Part shown: positions 45,981 through 57,787 of the stretch, piece after piece
Layout: each line of letters opens with the position of its first letter
Position numbering within the stretch: position 1 is the stretch's first letter
NCBI GenBank assembly: GCA_009760855.2
Contig: WPIO01000032.1
Span: forward strand, 2,797,001 to 2,861,000
DNA length: 64,000 nucleotides
Source: Cristatella mucedo
Lineage: Eukaryota > Bryozoa > Phylactolaemata > Cristatellidae
Direction: 5' to 3'
Translations under genes and position numbers: made by a program
Notes under the pieces: generated by a model
Database searches by the model: none
The model's input: the letters and a program-made list of their open reading frames with translations, nothing else
What the model was told of the DNA's origin: nothing

Positions 45981-46269
45981 AAGATAGGTGATCATAAATT
46001 TATGCTCATATCTTGCAATGCTTGGTTAAGACTTCTGACATCATCCTATGCATAAGTCATGGACGATTGGCAGACAAATCGTTGACATATTTAGCAGGGG
46101 CTAATACTAGGCTGACCCTAATTTCAATAGGCAGAACGATCACAACCCACCTGCCGTATGACTGAATGCCAAAAACAAATTCCATCTCCCAAGTAAGGAA
46201 CGATTCCACAACATAATGCTTACCAGTGCAGGGCTCGTCTGATCGTGGCTAGTTTATCACATTAAAAAA

Positions 46270-46790
46270 AAAGTTCATCCACCAGTCTAAGAGCACTGCT
46301 AGACCTCTAAACCTTATACCGACTGCCTCACTTCTGAGGTTCCTTGATTTTCAGCTGCTCTTAACGATTAATACGATAAACATATCCTCAGCCTCAGGTT
46401 TCATTCGTTCATCCTTGAAAGAGGCTGTAGTCAGAGCAGCCATCAGGAAGGCAAAACTAAAACAGATGAAACCAGGCAATTTCTGCCCAGTCTCCCTTTT
46501 GCTGTTCCTATCAAAGACAAGGGAATGAGTAGAGGCAGATCAGATAAACTCTATCAAAACTTAAAATCTAGCAAGTAAGTTCCTGTGAGGCTTTCGAGAA
46601 AATCGCTCCACAGCATCAGCACTACTATGGGCGTATTTGGGTAGAAATAGGCAGAGTATGTCTGCTTATTCTTGCTCGATCTTTTAGCAGCATTAGATAC
46701 TGTGGATCACTAGTCCTTCTTGAATTGGGCAGCATAGAAATCGACATCCGCTAAAGAAATACACGAGCTTCCAAGCGACCACATTAATAT
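46270..46790 (+). pseudogene. Degraded LINE-A RT fragment
   Basis: ggcaatttctgcccagtctc, ctatcaaagacaagggaatg and tcttgctcgatcttttagca match LINE-A 42740-42990 (CPVSLLPFLSKT and LLVLLDLSAAFDT). It carries many stops and small deletions. Confidence 0.65.
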
Positions 46791-46804
46791 ACTCCAGTGG
46801 GGAG

Positions 46805-47420
46805 CATACTAATAATAATGATAATTTTTATAGTTCTGGAACTGAACTAAATCTCTTTTGAGGCACTTCACATATGCAGTGAAGAAAGCATGTTAACCGA
46901 TTCGTGATAACATGCACAACTTAGAAGCACAAGAGAAATTCATACTACCAAGGAAATGCTGAGGGTAAAAGATGGGTGTTTACCATCCTTTTACATTATG
47001 TCGAGTCGGGGAAGGATATCGTGACCTCAGTTGGGAGTGAGTTCCAGGCTTTGGGAGCATATGAACTAAAGACACAGCATCTATAAGACTTAAGGTTTGT
47101 GAAATCACAGCTAAACGACTTGACTCTGGTGAGCAAGTAATACGATGGAAGTCTAACGAGTCAGTATTTCAGATAGGTACCTCAGAGGAAGAGAATGAAG
47201 GAGCCTACATGAGAGCAATGGGAAGTTTAAGTCGACACACTGCTTGATAGGAAGCCAGAGCAGTTAGGCGAGAAGTGATGTCATGGGGCAGCTGTGATGC
47301 CCACGACGCAAGCCTAGTTTCGGATTTTAGAACGATCTAAGTTTCTTATTGCACACGAAAGAAAGTAGTGAATTGCAGAAGTCTAGATGGTGTGTCACAA
47401 GGGCATGTACCAGCTTGCTG
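46805..47420 (-). mobile_element. Degraded LINE-A 3' part, opposite to the neighbouring RT fragment
   Basis: (aat)n at 46805, then aaatctcttttgaggcactt, then (at 47035) gggagtgagttccaggcttt, is the reverse of the LINE-A end and ORF2 terminus. With the plus-strand fragment at 46270-46790 it forms a convergent pair of LINE pieces. Confidence 0.6.
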
Positions 47421-47440
47421 TGTACATATCCTCATCAAAG

Positions 47441-47596
47441 TAGCCGAGCTGGTTTGATCCAGCGGTTAAGGTGCTCGCCCTGACCAAGGTCTGGCTGAGG
47501 TCGTGGGCTCGAGCCCCGAGGCATATGTGAAGCGCCTGAATAGAGATTAAGTTCTCTTGGGGCGCTATACAAATGAATTATATTTATTTATTTATA
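47441..47596 (+). mobile_element. SINE-B copy, best preserved
   Basis: The A-box-like part ggtttgatccagcggttaag, B box cgtgggctcgagccccgagg and tail gaagcgcctgaatagagatt, then gttctcttggggcgctatac, are all present, followed by (attt)n. Confidence 0.82.
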
Positions 47597-47867
47597 ACCA
47601 AAGTTTTTGCAATGCTACGAAGGTTAATGTAGGCATCTCTGACTGTAGAACTGATATGGTCACCTAGTGAATGGCTATTTTAATAACAGGACTCCCACAG
47701 TTCATGCAGAGGTTGCAGGATATGCTGGGAATCAATTTTGAGGGATAGATTTTATAATTTCTGAGCCACACTAAGTTTGTCCGTAAGTAGTATGTTGGTT
47801 GCATCATCAATCGGTTCAAGAAAAATTCTAGCCATCCAAACCCAAACGTCAGCAATTTAACCTATCT

Positions 47868-48540
47868 CTGTCTGTAACTCCATGGAGCCACAAGGACTAA
47901 GTGGGTATTGCACTAGTGCACTCTCGAGCCCATGACCTTGGTCGTTAAAGGTGAGCATTTTACCTCTGGGTCCAACCAGGATGGCACAAAGAGGAAGTGA
48001 GAAGCATGGCTGAGTAGGGAGGCCAGTCGAGGAGGCGAGTAGCATGACAGTAGCAGCTCCAGCCAGTTGGAAATGATGTGCCAGTAGTCAACAGGAAAGG
48101 AGATGTTGCAAAGAATTGTGGAAGTTGGCTTCACAGTCTAGGACCTGTAGTGCCAAAGCTTCTGTCTCTAACAATCTGTACGTGAAGAAATATAGCTAAT
48201 TTATTGTCCATTGAGGATCCGAGGAGGCTGAAACTCGTACAGTGCTTCCACTAGGTATGAAGGAGCAAAGCCACGGCGGGCCTTGTGAGTTGGAATTTTG
48301 TTCTATATCCATTGATCGACCGAGAGCCAACGCAGCTCTGGAGACACAATGCATACTGTAAGGGAGTTAAGAGATTTCGGTATACCGGAATGCTGTAAAG
48401 GATCAAAGCACTGGCACAGCTGTGCACCTGCACACAAATGAAAGCCTAGATTAGGCTTTGCGATTAGATCGACAAAAGGGAGAGTGACAATTGTGAGAAG
48501 TTGACCAAGCACAGATTTTGGGGTGCCCTATACTTAAAAG
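47868..48540 (-). pseudogene. Chimeric LINE relic: LINE-A RT piece joined to a LINE-B 3' end
   Basis: On the minus strand, 48512-48300 encodes VDLIAKPNLGFHL and FDPLQHSGIPKSLNSLTVC, matching LINE-A 43200-43340. 48145-47868 instead matches the LINE-B end (cctagactgtg.. to ctccatggagttacagacag). A SINE-B head remnant (47915-47985) sits inside the tail. Confidence 0.6.
47915..47985 (-). mobile_element. SINE-B head remnant inside a LINE-B tail
   Basis: On the reverse strand gttggacccagaggtaaaat and aaggtcatgggctcgagagt keep the two tRNA-like boxes, but the tail is replaced by LINE-B sequence. Confidence 0.5.
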
Positions 48541-49069
48541 GCTTACCGGATGACCGAGGGCCATTGACACTTATGCTCTGAAATTTTCACTGAACATATA
48601 CATACAATGATTTAGTGCAACAGAAAAGCACTAAGCACACGTTCAGGCACCTGCTTTACAGTGGTATTTTCACTTTCTGCTGCAGTGATCGGTAGCGTTT
48701 CCGAATCCCGACTTCAAAATAAGTTTTAGCTTCATCTAGCCGTTGGGGACGCGAATTAAATTGCATTACAGCGTCAATTTTAGCTTCCTATCTCAGCGAC
48801 CATGTCCGGACTCGAACATTCCAGCAGCGGTCTTTATTTACCAAGTCTGCACCACAATTCGGGCAACTATCCACAATCGTGAGAAGCTCACGGCTATCGC
48901 GATTTGAGCGAAGACGGTGTACAGCTACTAAACTGCTGTCAGCAATAAAGCCTAGACATTGCGTCCACAAACTACAAACCAGGCAGACGAACGCAAAGCT
49001 GAAACGACCCAACCCCATGGCGAAAAACAAATTGGCCTACCCTGAATGAAGAGGGTCCAAACAGGGACG
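48541..49069. other. No gene recognised, left flank of the ABL 5' region
   Basis: The minus-strand frame 48788-49212 reads into CpG-rich DNA and has no known motif. Confidence 0.4.
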
Positions 49070-49744
49070 ACAGTCGGGCGCACGCGCAGGCAGGCGTGTG
49101 CATGACAGCGACCTGCGCATTGCGCAGCCACCCAATCCCCAGTCCAAGTGGACGCGCGGACGCCGCAGCACTCACGGCACAAAAAATAACGCAGCCCTCG
49201 TTTGCGCGCCAACCGCCGCCGTCTCCCCTCCAGGGTCAGCGGCGGCCAATGCCCAGTGACCGCGACGATCGGAAGCCTGAAGACCTGGCAACACGCCCGC
49301 AGCTTTTCTCTCGCGACCTGTACGAATAAAAAGCGAGATGTTTAGCGCTGGTCTTTGCGGTGAGGGGATGACTTGCGTACGCTGGCTCGCAGTGGGGCGC
49401 GCGCAGACTGCGCGTCCGTCAGCAGTAAATTCCAGGCGTGCTACGGTTCCGAGCGGCAGATCAGCTGACGCAGGTGCAGCAGCCGCTGCTTACAGCGAAG
49501 TCACGCTGCTCGCTACCTACGTCAAGTCGAATGGCGCGTACCGCGTGCAGGAAGGGGCGGCGAGTCGGAGTTTCCGCCTCGATATCGAATCCAACCTGTC
49601 ATGGAGGGCATCGGCGTTTCGGGAAGTTGACGGGGCTCCTCATGACCTGTGTCAGCTGCTGCCTGTATTCGCTAAGGCTCGGGGGTAATATCGAGTGGAT
49701 GAATTCGGTGAAATTGGACTATGCGGCGATAACGGTGCCTGATT
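49070..49744 (+). promoter_or_regulatory. CpG-rich region upstream of the ABL start (probable promoter / 5' UTR)
   Basis: The block before the ABL ATG is clearly richer in G+C and CpG than the DNA on its left. This suggests a promoter-linked CpG-rich segment and 5' leader. I see no convincing TATA box and cannot place the transcription start. Confidence 0.35.
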
Positions 49745-49919
49745 ATGGGAGGTGCTCTGGGCAAAGACACTGCTGCTGCTAAGCCCTCGAAGCAGCAACA
49801 GCAGCCGCAGCAGCAGCCGCTGCAGCAGCAGCCGCAGCAGCAGCCGGGTAACCGTTCCAGCCGCGATTCGACCAAAGTATCCGGCGGGGGCGCAGTGAAC
49901 ATATTCTCGTCGGACAGTG
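49745..49919 (+). CDS. Abl: ABL exon 1 (myristoylated cap, poly-Gln/Pro)
   Basis: The exon starts at ATGGGAGGTGC and ends at GGACAGTG|..: the donor is gtaagc at 49920. It encodes 58 residues plus one base. A CAG-rich stretch (about 49793-49848) gives a Gln/Pro run that probably varies between individuals. A longer open frame upstream in another register (49338-49688) is treated as 5' UTR or chance. Confidence 0.88.
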
Positions 49920-50611
49920 GTAAGCTTGAGGCCAAGCGTGATCCGTGTGTAACCCACCTAGCGGTCTTTCTTTGCTGGGTGATATTGGACCTGGTAACGA
50001 TTGGTTGACTGACAAGTCGCTTTCACTTTCTTGTCGCATATTGATAGTCAGTCTGGCTTAGCAACCTCAAATCGCGTCTACCTCGCTCTAAGATTTTCTG
50101 CGTCTTTCATCTCCATCGTGGGTCGACATTCGACCCATTCTGCCGGGCTCGGTGCTAGCGAAGCCACAAGTCTCTGCCGTCGTTTTAGCTTCGTTTAGCC
50201 TGCTTTCGTAGTATAGTATCCAACCTTCTCAAATTTAGCCACCCTGCAATGCGTTTTCTGCCACACAATGTGGAAGTGACATTTTTGTCAGATGTCATAT
50301 CAGCTGTATGCAGAACCGTGTTTTCGAATAGTCCCATTTTAAGCGGCTCTGAAGCGGCCGATCGGCCTTTGGAGCAGACCTCGCTATTGCTACGAAAGGG
50401 ACAGCGTTTGTATAAGTCGGTTCCATTCTGGTTCCATGTTTAGACCCTGCACTCAACCGTCAGAGAACTTTCAACCAAGACAACTCATTTACTTCAAAGT
50501 GGGGTTCCAGAGACAATCTGCTAACTTGCGACCGACACGATGACCCCAATATCTATGTCGCCTTGTATGATTTTCAAGCTGGAGGTGAAAATCAGCTCAC
50601 ACTTGAGAAAG
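49745..50611 (+). CDS. Abl: ABL-family non-receptor tyrosine kinase, first two coding exons (partial, 3' part outside window)
   Basis: Exons 49745-49919 and 50444-50611 join in phase (1/1) into 114 residues plus one base. The N terminus MGGALGKD has Gly2 and the MGxxxGK pattern of myristoylated ABL (Drosophila MGAQQGKD, vertebrate 1b MGQQPGKV). After a Gln/Pro tract comes VNIFSSDSD, comparable to the NVF/NIF cap residues of ABL. Exon 2 contains W-G-S-R-D-N-L-L (ABL W-x-S-K-E-N-L-L) and then DDPNIYVALYDFQAGGEN, the first strands of the ABL SH3 domain. Exon 2 ends at the same codon (..KG|E..) as vertebrate ABL exon a2. The remaining SH3, SH2, kinase and actin-binding regions are not visible before base 64000. 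ABL regulates the cytoskeleton and cell signalling (family knowledge). Confidence 0.92.
49793..49848 (+). repeat. CAG/CCG-rich tract encoding Gln/Pro in ABL exon 1
   Basis: Runs of cag interrupted by ccg and ctg encode a Gln-rich stretch with single Pro and Leu residues. It is a likely length-variable coding repeat. Confidence 0.9.
50444..50611 (+). CDS. Abl: ABL exon 2 (SH3 start)
   Basis: The acceptor is ttccatgtttag|ACCCTG after a pyrimidine-rich stretch, and the donor GAGAAAG|gtgagt. An in-frame TAA at 50413-50415 limits the exon on the left. Its 168 nt compare with 174 nt for vertebrate ABL exon a2. The strongest ABL signal in the window is DDPNIYVALYDFQAGGEN. Confidence 0.93.
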
Positions 50612-50780
50612 GTGAGTCGCAGATCTGCTGTCGAAAATTGCCATACGTTGCTACTTTGATTAAGGTTATTTCAATTTCTTTCGGAATCGCTGACATTAAC
50701 TGCTGAGCATCGCCTTTCCGGATGCTGGCTGGTTTTTTGTGTCCTGCTGGCGTGAACGGCCTTGCCTTACATGTTGGTGA

Positions 50781-50948
50781 GCCGTAATGGCTCACTAGGT
50801 AAGGCGGTTGCTGTTCACGACCTCGGCCCCGAGGTCGTGGGTTTGAATCTGCGGTGGGCGATCCTTTATCGCCACTGCAAGCAGTGGTGATAGCCTCAAA
50901 GGCTCTTCTGTCGCTATACAAAAAGAGGCTGTTAAATCAGCTAGCATT
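50781..50948 (+). mobile_element. SINE-A copy just downstream of ABL exon 2
   Basis: This is a near-complete copy with head gccgtaatggctcactaggt, B box gtgggtttgaatctgcggtg and tail gaggctgttaaatcagctag. It begins 170 bp after the ABL exon 2 donor. Confidence 0.85.
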
Positions 50949-51951
50949 CGGCCTGACGAGAAAGGGCTTGCAGCAGTTCTTCACTACGTTTATCCAGCCG
51001 AAAATGTATGGTCTTATTTACTTGTGCTTGGCTGTACAGTTTTGTGAGTTATGTTTGATGTAGTCAGGTGTTGCACTGTCCTGGAAACATTGTCATTGCA
51101 GACATTGTCAGAGCCAAGCTGTCGTGTCTTTGCCTGTTGTCTGCTGGATGAGAGCATGCACCATGTATTTGCTACTCAATATGGGTGCAAGAGACTAGGG
51201 CCAAGGTTGCATGTGCAGGCACTAATAAGCAGATGTGTGTCAGTTGCTTGGTCGTATGCATGTCCGAGAGAGGAATACCGTTATTTGCTATTTGATGTCT
51301 GCTGTTGTTCTGATGTCCCTTTTTCTCTGCCACAAGCTTCGTCTCTGGTCTGTCGTTAGAATTTATAGCTACTTTCTTTAAAACTTGTTAACAATTGTCA
51401 CAGTGGTGCCCCAAGTCATATCACGAAGGTGTTTATTTAAGCTTGCTTATGCAGTGAGTAAGCCCACTTTATAGTATACTCAGGTGCAGCATATCTGATG
51501 GAGGGTTGGCAAGGCAGCCTCGCTTAGACTTTGAGAGCGCTACAGAGACCTCTCCTACTTAACACCCACTTAATCCTTGTGGCTTTGTGGAGGGATGGAG
51601 ATGCTTAACATAACATTTCTTGGTCGGCTTGTGGTGTGCTGCTTGTTTCTCAGTGCACGCCTCTCACTTAGTACGTCATTGGGGCGCTCTGTGTGTGCTT
51701 GTACCATGTCTCAGGTAGGCTACGATGGCCTTGCATTGAAGAATAGTGTAGGTAGCTTGGACTCCATAAGCTTATTTTTTTATTGGCTTATCAGCTCGGT
51801 CACAACGTGCCAGCCTGATGCCTTGTGCACCTACTGATGATGCTGCTGCCGGGATCCTGGTTTTCTCATCTTGCTCCTGATATATAGTAAATTTATATAA
51901 TTGATAGTTAACTGATGTAATGTCTAATAAAATGATAGTACATTACAAATT

Positions 51952-52108
51952 AGTCAATTTAACAGCCTGATTTATATAGGGACAGAAAAGCCTTAAAGGC
52001 TATCAATACTGCTTGGAGTGGGCAATAAAGAATTGCCTAGTGCAGGGCTCGAACCCACGACCCTGTCGTCAAGTGCGAGCACCTCCTCCATCCACCTAGT
52101 GGTAATGC
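51952..52108 (-). mobile_element. SINE-A copy in the ABL intron
   Basis: The reverse strand shows the head around ccactaggtggatggaggag, the B box cgtgggttcgagccctgcac and a diverged tail. Confidence 0.65.
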
Positions 52109-53644
52109 GCACGTGGCATCTTTTGAGCTTGCAGCTTTGCCAGGCTTGCTGGCCATCATAGCTCGAAGTGCGTTGCTGTCTTGACGTTCGAGATTGACAG
52201 TACTATGTACCAGGCCTCACTAGCTGCTCTTTCAAATCAGGTAGGTATTCAGAGCCTCAAGTCGCCGACATACTGTCCCTTAGCCACAGCAACCACGTGG
52301 CCAACCTTCAGTGATATCAGAAGGGGAAGCTCGGTGAATTGCAGCTGTTCTCTCAGTGGGACTGTGGATCGTCAGACTATTTGTCGGCTTATAGTTGCCG
52401 AATGTCCAGCAGAGAGATCTGCCACCTATCATCAGGCCGAATTTGATCTTTGGCTCTCAGGGTAGGGAAGTATACAAGCTCGGTCTATTTAAAATCCTCT
52501 TCCCATGCTCAACCCCATACTTGTGTAAAAAAGATAACACAGGAGTTCTAAGAGAAGAAGTACGCACGCACGTACGTAAATATTTTTGTAGTATTGCAAA
52601 AGCAAAGCAGCATTGAAGTTTAGAGGTCTTCTTCTGTCTGCTGACAACCTCTGCTCTTGGGTCAAACTGCAGGTATCTTGGTCTGCAAATGCTACTTGTC
52701 TTGTCGGTCCACTTCCAACAATGTAACCTGCAGGGCAGCAGGGAACCTTGGGATGTAGTGTACCAGCTTTAGATTATCCAGCTCGACATCAAGGCTCAGT
52801 GAATTCATTCAGAGTAGATTACTGGCACTGGATCTGTTGTGGCTGTCTTTCGACGTCGGCATGGATACGGTCAGTGAGAGTAGGAATGTGCTCGGTGGCA
52901 TGTAGTTATTTGACTTGGACATGTAGTTCTCGACCGTGAGATGTGTTTAGTACCAATTGATCGGCATCCGACGTGCAATCAGGCAAAAGTAAATAAGACT
53001 CAACTGACAAAATCGAGATTGAGTGGCCGAGTGAAGCTCTGATCGGCCACAGCAAACTGTGCCATCCTTCTAACGAGAAAGGATACTCAAGTTTGTGTCG
53101 GGGGGGGGGGTTGCACCCGGTCCTCTCATGTCAGTTCACTGAACGATGTAAAATATGCTTTTGCTGGCCAAGCTGATTACATGCGTCTCTTTGACCTAGC
53201 CAAGTGGTATTCCGTGATTATCTCGAACTTTTACTGCAGTCCACCCTGCCGCTGCGTGCTGAACCAATTTTGCACATGCTCTGCATGGAACCTGCTGTTG
53301 CGATGACCGATATGCTGGCCTTTGGCTGGCAAGCAGGATGTGGATGTGTTGCATAGGAATGTGCCTGGTGGTATGTGCTGCTTATGCTTGACTTTCTGTC
53401 TTGGCCACGTGTATCAGGAGGTTGTTGAGGTCCTGTTCCTCTTCCCAATCATAACCAGAGAGGAGTAGCTAATGGGGTCCAGGATGCTGCTGGCCAGCTA
53501 GAAGGAGTTAACCTCCTCCTTCCAGGTAGTGCTGGCTTTTGAGGGAGCTCCGTGCCTGCTGACCTTTTGCTTACAAGGAGGAAGAGGAGGTTCGTCGATT
53601 CGATTCGTGTGTGTACTACAGAATGCCTGCTATTGGCGTATGTA

Positions 53645-53990
53645 GTGTAATGTATCTCCGTCTGTAGCTCCACAGAGTCATAAAGACCACGTGGGTGTTA
53701 CGCAGGAGAGTTTTGTATAGCGCACTCACAGCCTAAGCGGCTTTCGGTACGCATTCGGTTAACAGACTTCGTCTCACGCAACAAAGAGAAAGTGGGAAGC
53801 ATAGCAGAGTCACGAGAGCAGTTGAGGTAGTGAGTAGCGTGGAAGTAGCAGCTCAGGACCGCTGAAAAGGATGAGCCATAGTCGGCAGTAGGAGAGTAGT
53901 TGTCGTTGGGCATAGATTCCATTCCATCCGCAGAAGTGCCACTCAAGTTCAGAAGATGCCATGGTAGAGGAGCACGGATGACTTGCATTT
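53645..53990 (-). pseudogene. LINE-B 3' end fragment in the ABL intron
   Basis: It encodes NDNYSPTADYGSSFSAVLSC and CYFHATHYLNCSRDSAMLP, matching LINE-B 34815-34935 (NDSYSPAADYDSSFSAV..), and includes the characteristic 3' end cacgtggtctttatgactct. Confidence 0.78.
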
Positions 53991-55129
53991 GACTGCATTA
54001 GTGGAATGGATTGTATTACATAGTAGATTCAGAATCAGGTGATGGCAGCCAGGCGAGGCTGGCGACTTGCAGTGCATTAGCGCTGACTCGGGTAGCAGCT
54101 CTAGGTTGTCCATGCTCTCTGCTCACCAGTTTCTCACAGTACAAGAGCAGCAGCATTGACACCTTCCCAACTTAGAAATGCACTTTGGGGTGAGCCCATA
54201 GTGCAGCATCTGCCATCTGCCCGGTCTCGATGGTAGCCGTTTAAGCGTGCTCGGCAAGCTTAGGTATTTGATGGATGAGAAAGGAATGGTGTGCAAATTT
54301 AGTGATGGCCATCAGCTGCAGCTCCAGTCTGGCACTCCTAGTGTTCTCAGGAGAATGGCAGTTTGAAATTGAGGAAGGCGCATGGGTTTGTATCAAGGAC
54401 TCAACAGTATGCATAGCTGAGGGCATTCGATGCCCATTTCGTTGGCCATTTGCTGGCCAGCTTGGTACTCAAGTGTGACCCATAACCCGGTGAGAAACGG
54501 CCTGTACGAAGCAGTGCCAAAGTTTCCGGGTTCTATTCCAGACTCATATAACTAACTCATATAACTGCAGTTCTGAAATGATTGCTGGGTGGCCTTTTTA
54601 TTGCTTGGACTTGTTGATAACGTTATGGTTGATGTTTATGGGGAGAGCACTATGGTGCAGTGCAGAAACTTGCTGCTTGGCAAGTCGGTGGAAGCTTGCA
54701 GTTGCCTCGCTTCCTTATCTGTGATGGGAGCTCGGCGTGGCACTAGAATAGATCATGAAAGTGACAGACAGCTTCGTCTAGACTGGCAGGCCGTCCGTCA
54801 GAGTGGAGCCACCTTCGAACTTGCTGCCACATCATCGATTAAAACAATTAAGGGGAGGGTACCTTTGTGGTTGACGGGAAAGATCAGCCAGTTCTGGACC
54901 AGGTTCTGGGAACTAGCCCGAATGTCAACTTATTGTCGGAAGATCCGGAGCATAGATATATATGTATCGAATGGGTCCAATGAATAAGAAACTGACCCAA
55001 AGTGAGAGTGCATATACTGCCTTGTGTCATAAGACCAATTTTTGGCACTGAAAGTTTAGATTACAGAAATATACTGCCTCCAGAAGCTGCCCTGTGAAAA
55101 GGTGGTGGCAAAGTTTGCAAGAACTGATA

Positions 55130-55740
55130 TGATGATAAAACATTTGTATTTCCCCTAAAGAGAACTAAATCTGTATGTAGGCACTTTTGAAGCAAGTTAA
55201 TTCGCTTGTGATAGCATTTGCAAGTGTACAATTTCAGCATGCAAAATCAAAATCATACTCTCCATGCAGACAGGCAGAGCAAATGCTGTGAAGAACATTT
55301 GTTTTGGCTTCTTTTTTACTGACCCTAAGTCAAGGGATATCGTCAAGTCAGTCGGGAGTGAACTTCTGGCTTTGGGAGCATGCAAACTAATGGCATACTC
55401 TTTAAAAAGATTTGTGTATAATAATGTGACTGAAGTCAGATGAAGAGCAGCAATGGTGCAATGTGAGGCCTGAGTAGGAAGGATTTCTGATGGGTAGCCT
55501 GGAGCAAAAGAGAGATTGAAGGGACACAGGGTGACAGAACAGTGAAGTCGTACGGTGCTTGATGTAAAGAGCCAGTGTAAGTAGGGAAGAAGTCGTTTAA
55601 TATGGCAGCTGCAACGTTCACGACAGATAACTCTAGCTGCATAGTTTTGCTTCAACTGTAAGCATCTTATTGTACATAAATTTAGACCTGAAAGTAGTGA
55701 GCTACAACAGTCTAAATGGCAGGTCACAACTGGCATATGG
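55130..55740 (-). pseudogene. LINE-A-like RT end and 3' tail in the ABL intron
   Basis: On the minus strand a 179-codon frame reads LDCCSSLLSGLNLCTIR ... QLKQNYAARVICRER ... HIKRLLPYLHWL ... PSEILPTQASHCTI, the thumb and end region of LINE-A ORF2 with frame drift. The reversed tail gtatttcccctaaagagaac lies at 55148. Confidence 0.65.
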
Positions 55741-57311
55741 GAATTAGCAACAAGTAGCTTAGTGGGTTGTGGTAAGCCAGTGGCACCTTGGGATGGGGTC
55801 TGGCCGGCTTTCTGCTCAAGTAGAAGCAGAGAACCATTTGTGCGGAGATCAGGGTCCTGAGTTTGGAAACAGTCGTGCCAAAGGTACTTTATAAACTACG
55901 TGTCTGTGGTCATGGCACCACTGTGACTACTAATGATAACCGGCTTTCACATTTTGTCTCAACCTTTTGTCATGTTCGTCTCGAATCCTCCGCACACTGC
56001 CTTTAGCTGCTATTGTTGCTGCTGCGAGAATATTAAGTCATTTGCAAGTAGGCACATAACATACGTGTCAATTGGTGGAGGTCTGCCATTTCTACTATGT
56101 TCGACGGTCTAGAAACTTAAGCATCTACTGTCATGAGATCTCTCCCATTGCTATTTACTGGCAGATGTGTGCATTGCTTAACAACAATGTTAGTTCTGAT
56201 GTGGGAGAGTTTGGACATTATAGACTTTGCAGTTCGAGCTCGCTACTCGATTCCTAGCATATCTGCATATGTAGGTGCAGCTTAGCCGACATGATTAACA
56301 TGTGCTCCACAAAATATTGCTTCTGAGAATGTGTTGAGCTCAACTGCCCCTCGTAGGGCCAATGATCACCCACAGTCAATCTGAGTGAATGGGTAAAAGG
56401 AGTGGCCTGTGGATGATGGCAATTGACTTGATGGCTTGTCCGTACCCCCACGTTTGTCGTGAGCTTTGGTGGTGGTGCTGTGCTCAAACCCAGTGAGCAT
56501 GTCAGCTTTCCTTGGCAGAGCATGCTGGGAAAAAGGCAGCCTGTTTATCTTAGCACAGGTTGTGACCACTTGCTGCTATGTCACATTGTGTGCTCTAGCT
56601 CTGTGCCTTCATGCTTGAAATTGGAAGGGAGAGGCAGTGCTGCTGGTGGTGTTGCTTCTGCTGGTGTTGCTGCTGCTGCCGCCAGCTGAGCAGCAGCAAG
56701 CTTGCTTGTTAGGGCAACAAACTAACTACCTTGCTCCATTCGTGCAGCAGCTGTGCATTTCCTGGCTTGTCGATCAAAGTACTAGATCCACCGGCCGAAA
56801 TGCAGGGAATAAAGCTACATGCTCTGCCCCCTAAGATTGCTAACAATGAGTTCAGTCTTTTGCAGCTTCTGGGTAGCATTCCTGTCATTAGTATAACTGT
56901 CTATGCATGAGTGTTTTAACAAAGAATCGGAATTCCTAATGCGTTAATGGTTTCCATGCTTGATTGCACAGCTGTCAGCAATTCGATGCTAGTTCAGCCA
57001 ACTTACGAAGCTATCTGTTTTGAGGAAGGTCATTTCTGTCAACTTAGGCAAGGTCCTATATCGGGATGTAAGCATTTTCTTTTAGGGCACCCTTTCAGTT
57101 GCCTTGCCATAAGTGCTGATACGTGATCAGTTCAGCCGGCTTATGGCAGGTTTCAATTGACTGGGGACAAATTGTGGTGCTAAGGGGACTCGTACATAGC
57201 TTGCTCTCTGTGACCCGTGTCCACGAGGTTGACTAAATAGGAATCGAAAGTGCTGAGAGCACAGGCGCTCGTGAACTGCTCAGGCTGTGAAGCAGGGCAT
57301 CTTGGAGGTGT

Positions 57312-57405
57312 TAATGATAATATTGTTAACAATGCATTTGTATAGCACCCCCAGATAACTTCATCTCTTTCTAGGCACTGTACTTATGCTGTAAAGAAAG
57401 CATGA
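57312..57405 (-). mobile_element. LINE-A tail remnant in the ABL intron
   Basis: tgataatattgttaacaatg, then gtatagcacccccagataac and ctctttctaggcactgta, is the reversed LINE-A tail. Confidence 0.5.
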
Positions 57406-57742
57406 TCTCTATGCTCGTGGCTTCATTAAAGAGTGAAAGTGGACTGGATGTTAAGTCAGTTTATAGTTAGAACTGACTGTCACCTATCGCGAACAAATGT
57501 TATCGCTTGTAGGAATGTTGCGAAAGACAAAAAGGATGGACCTAAAAACACTTTTGCAAACTTAAATTAGGTTGGCATGTCGGCATTCCAGCTTAAATTG
57601 GTTGGTTAGTTTTTTGTCCATAGTTTGTTGCAAACATCGACCGTGGTACTAAGAGAAATCATTTGCTAACCTTATGCCTTCTGTGTAAAAGCCATTCCTC
57701 ATAAGCATAGTCGTCGGTTAAATCAGCGATATGCCATGTTCA

Positions 57743-57746
<4 letters not shown>

Positions 57747-57787
<41 letters not shown>

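Larger units (their letters stand above)
50949..57311. other. ABL intron 2, part 1: apart from the listed SINE and LINE pieces, nothing recognised
   Basis: I looked for the next ABL exon (rest of SH3 with GEWCEA- and WVPSNY-like words) in the plus strand and did not find it. The 132-codon frame at 54589-54987 has no family motif. Confidence 0.5.

Noticed and set aside
49338-49688. 116-codon frame before the ABL start
   Set aside because: It is in a different frame from ABL, has no similarity to ABL or any known family, and lies in CpG-rich leader sequence.
49652-50039. Minus-strand frames with poly-Leu/Cys/Ala runs
   Set aside because: They are shadows of the CAG/CTG repeat in ABL exon 1.
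54275-54478. KEWC word in a plus-strand frame, considered as the next ABL exon (GEWCEA in SH3)
   Set aside because: The surrounding residues do not fit SH3, and no WVPSNY follows.
54589-54987. 132-codon plus-strand frame in the ABL intron
   Set aside because: No recognised motif, and it does not match any ABL exon (no SH3, SH2 or kinase residues).
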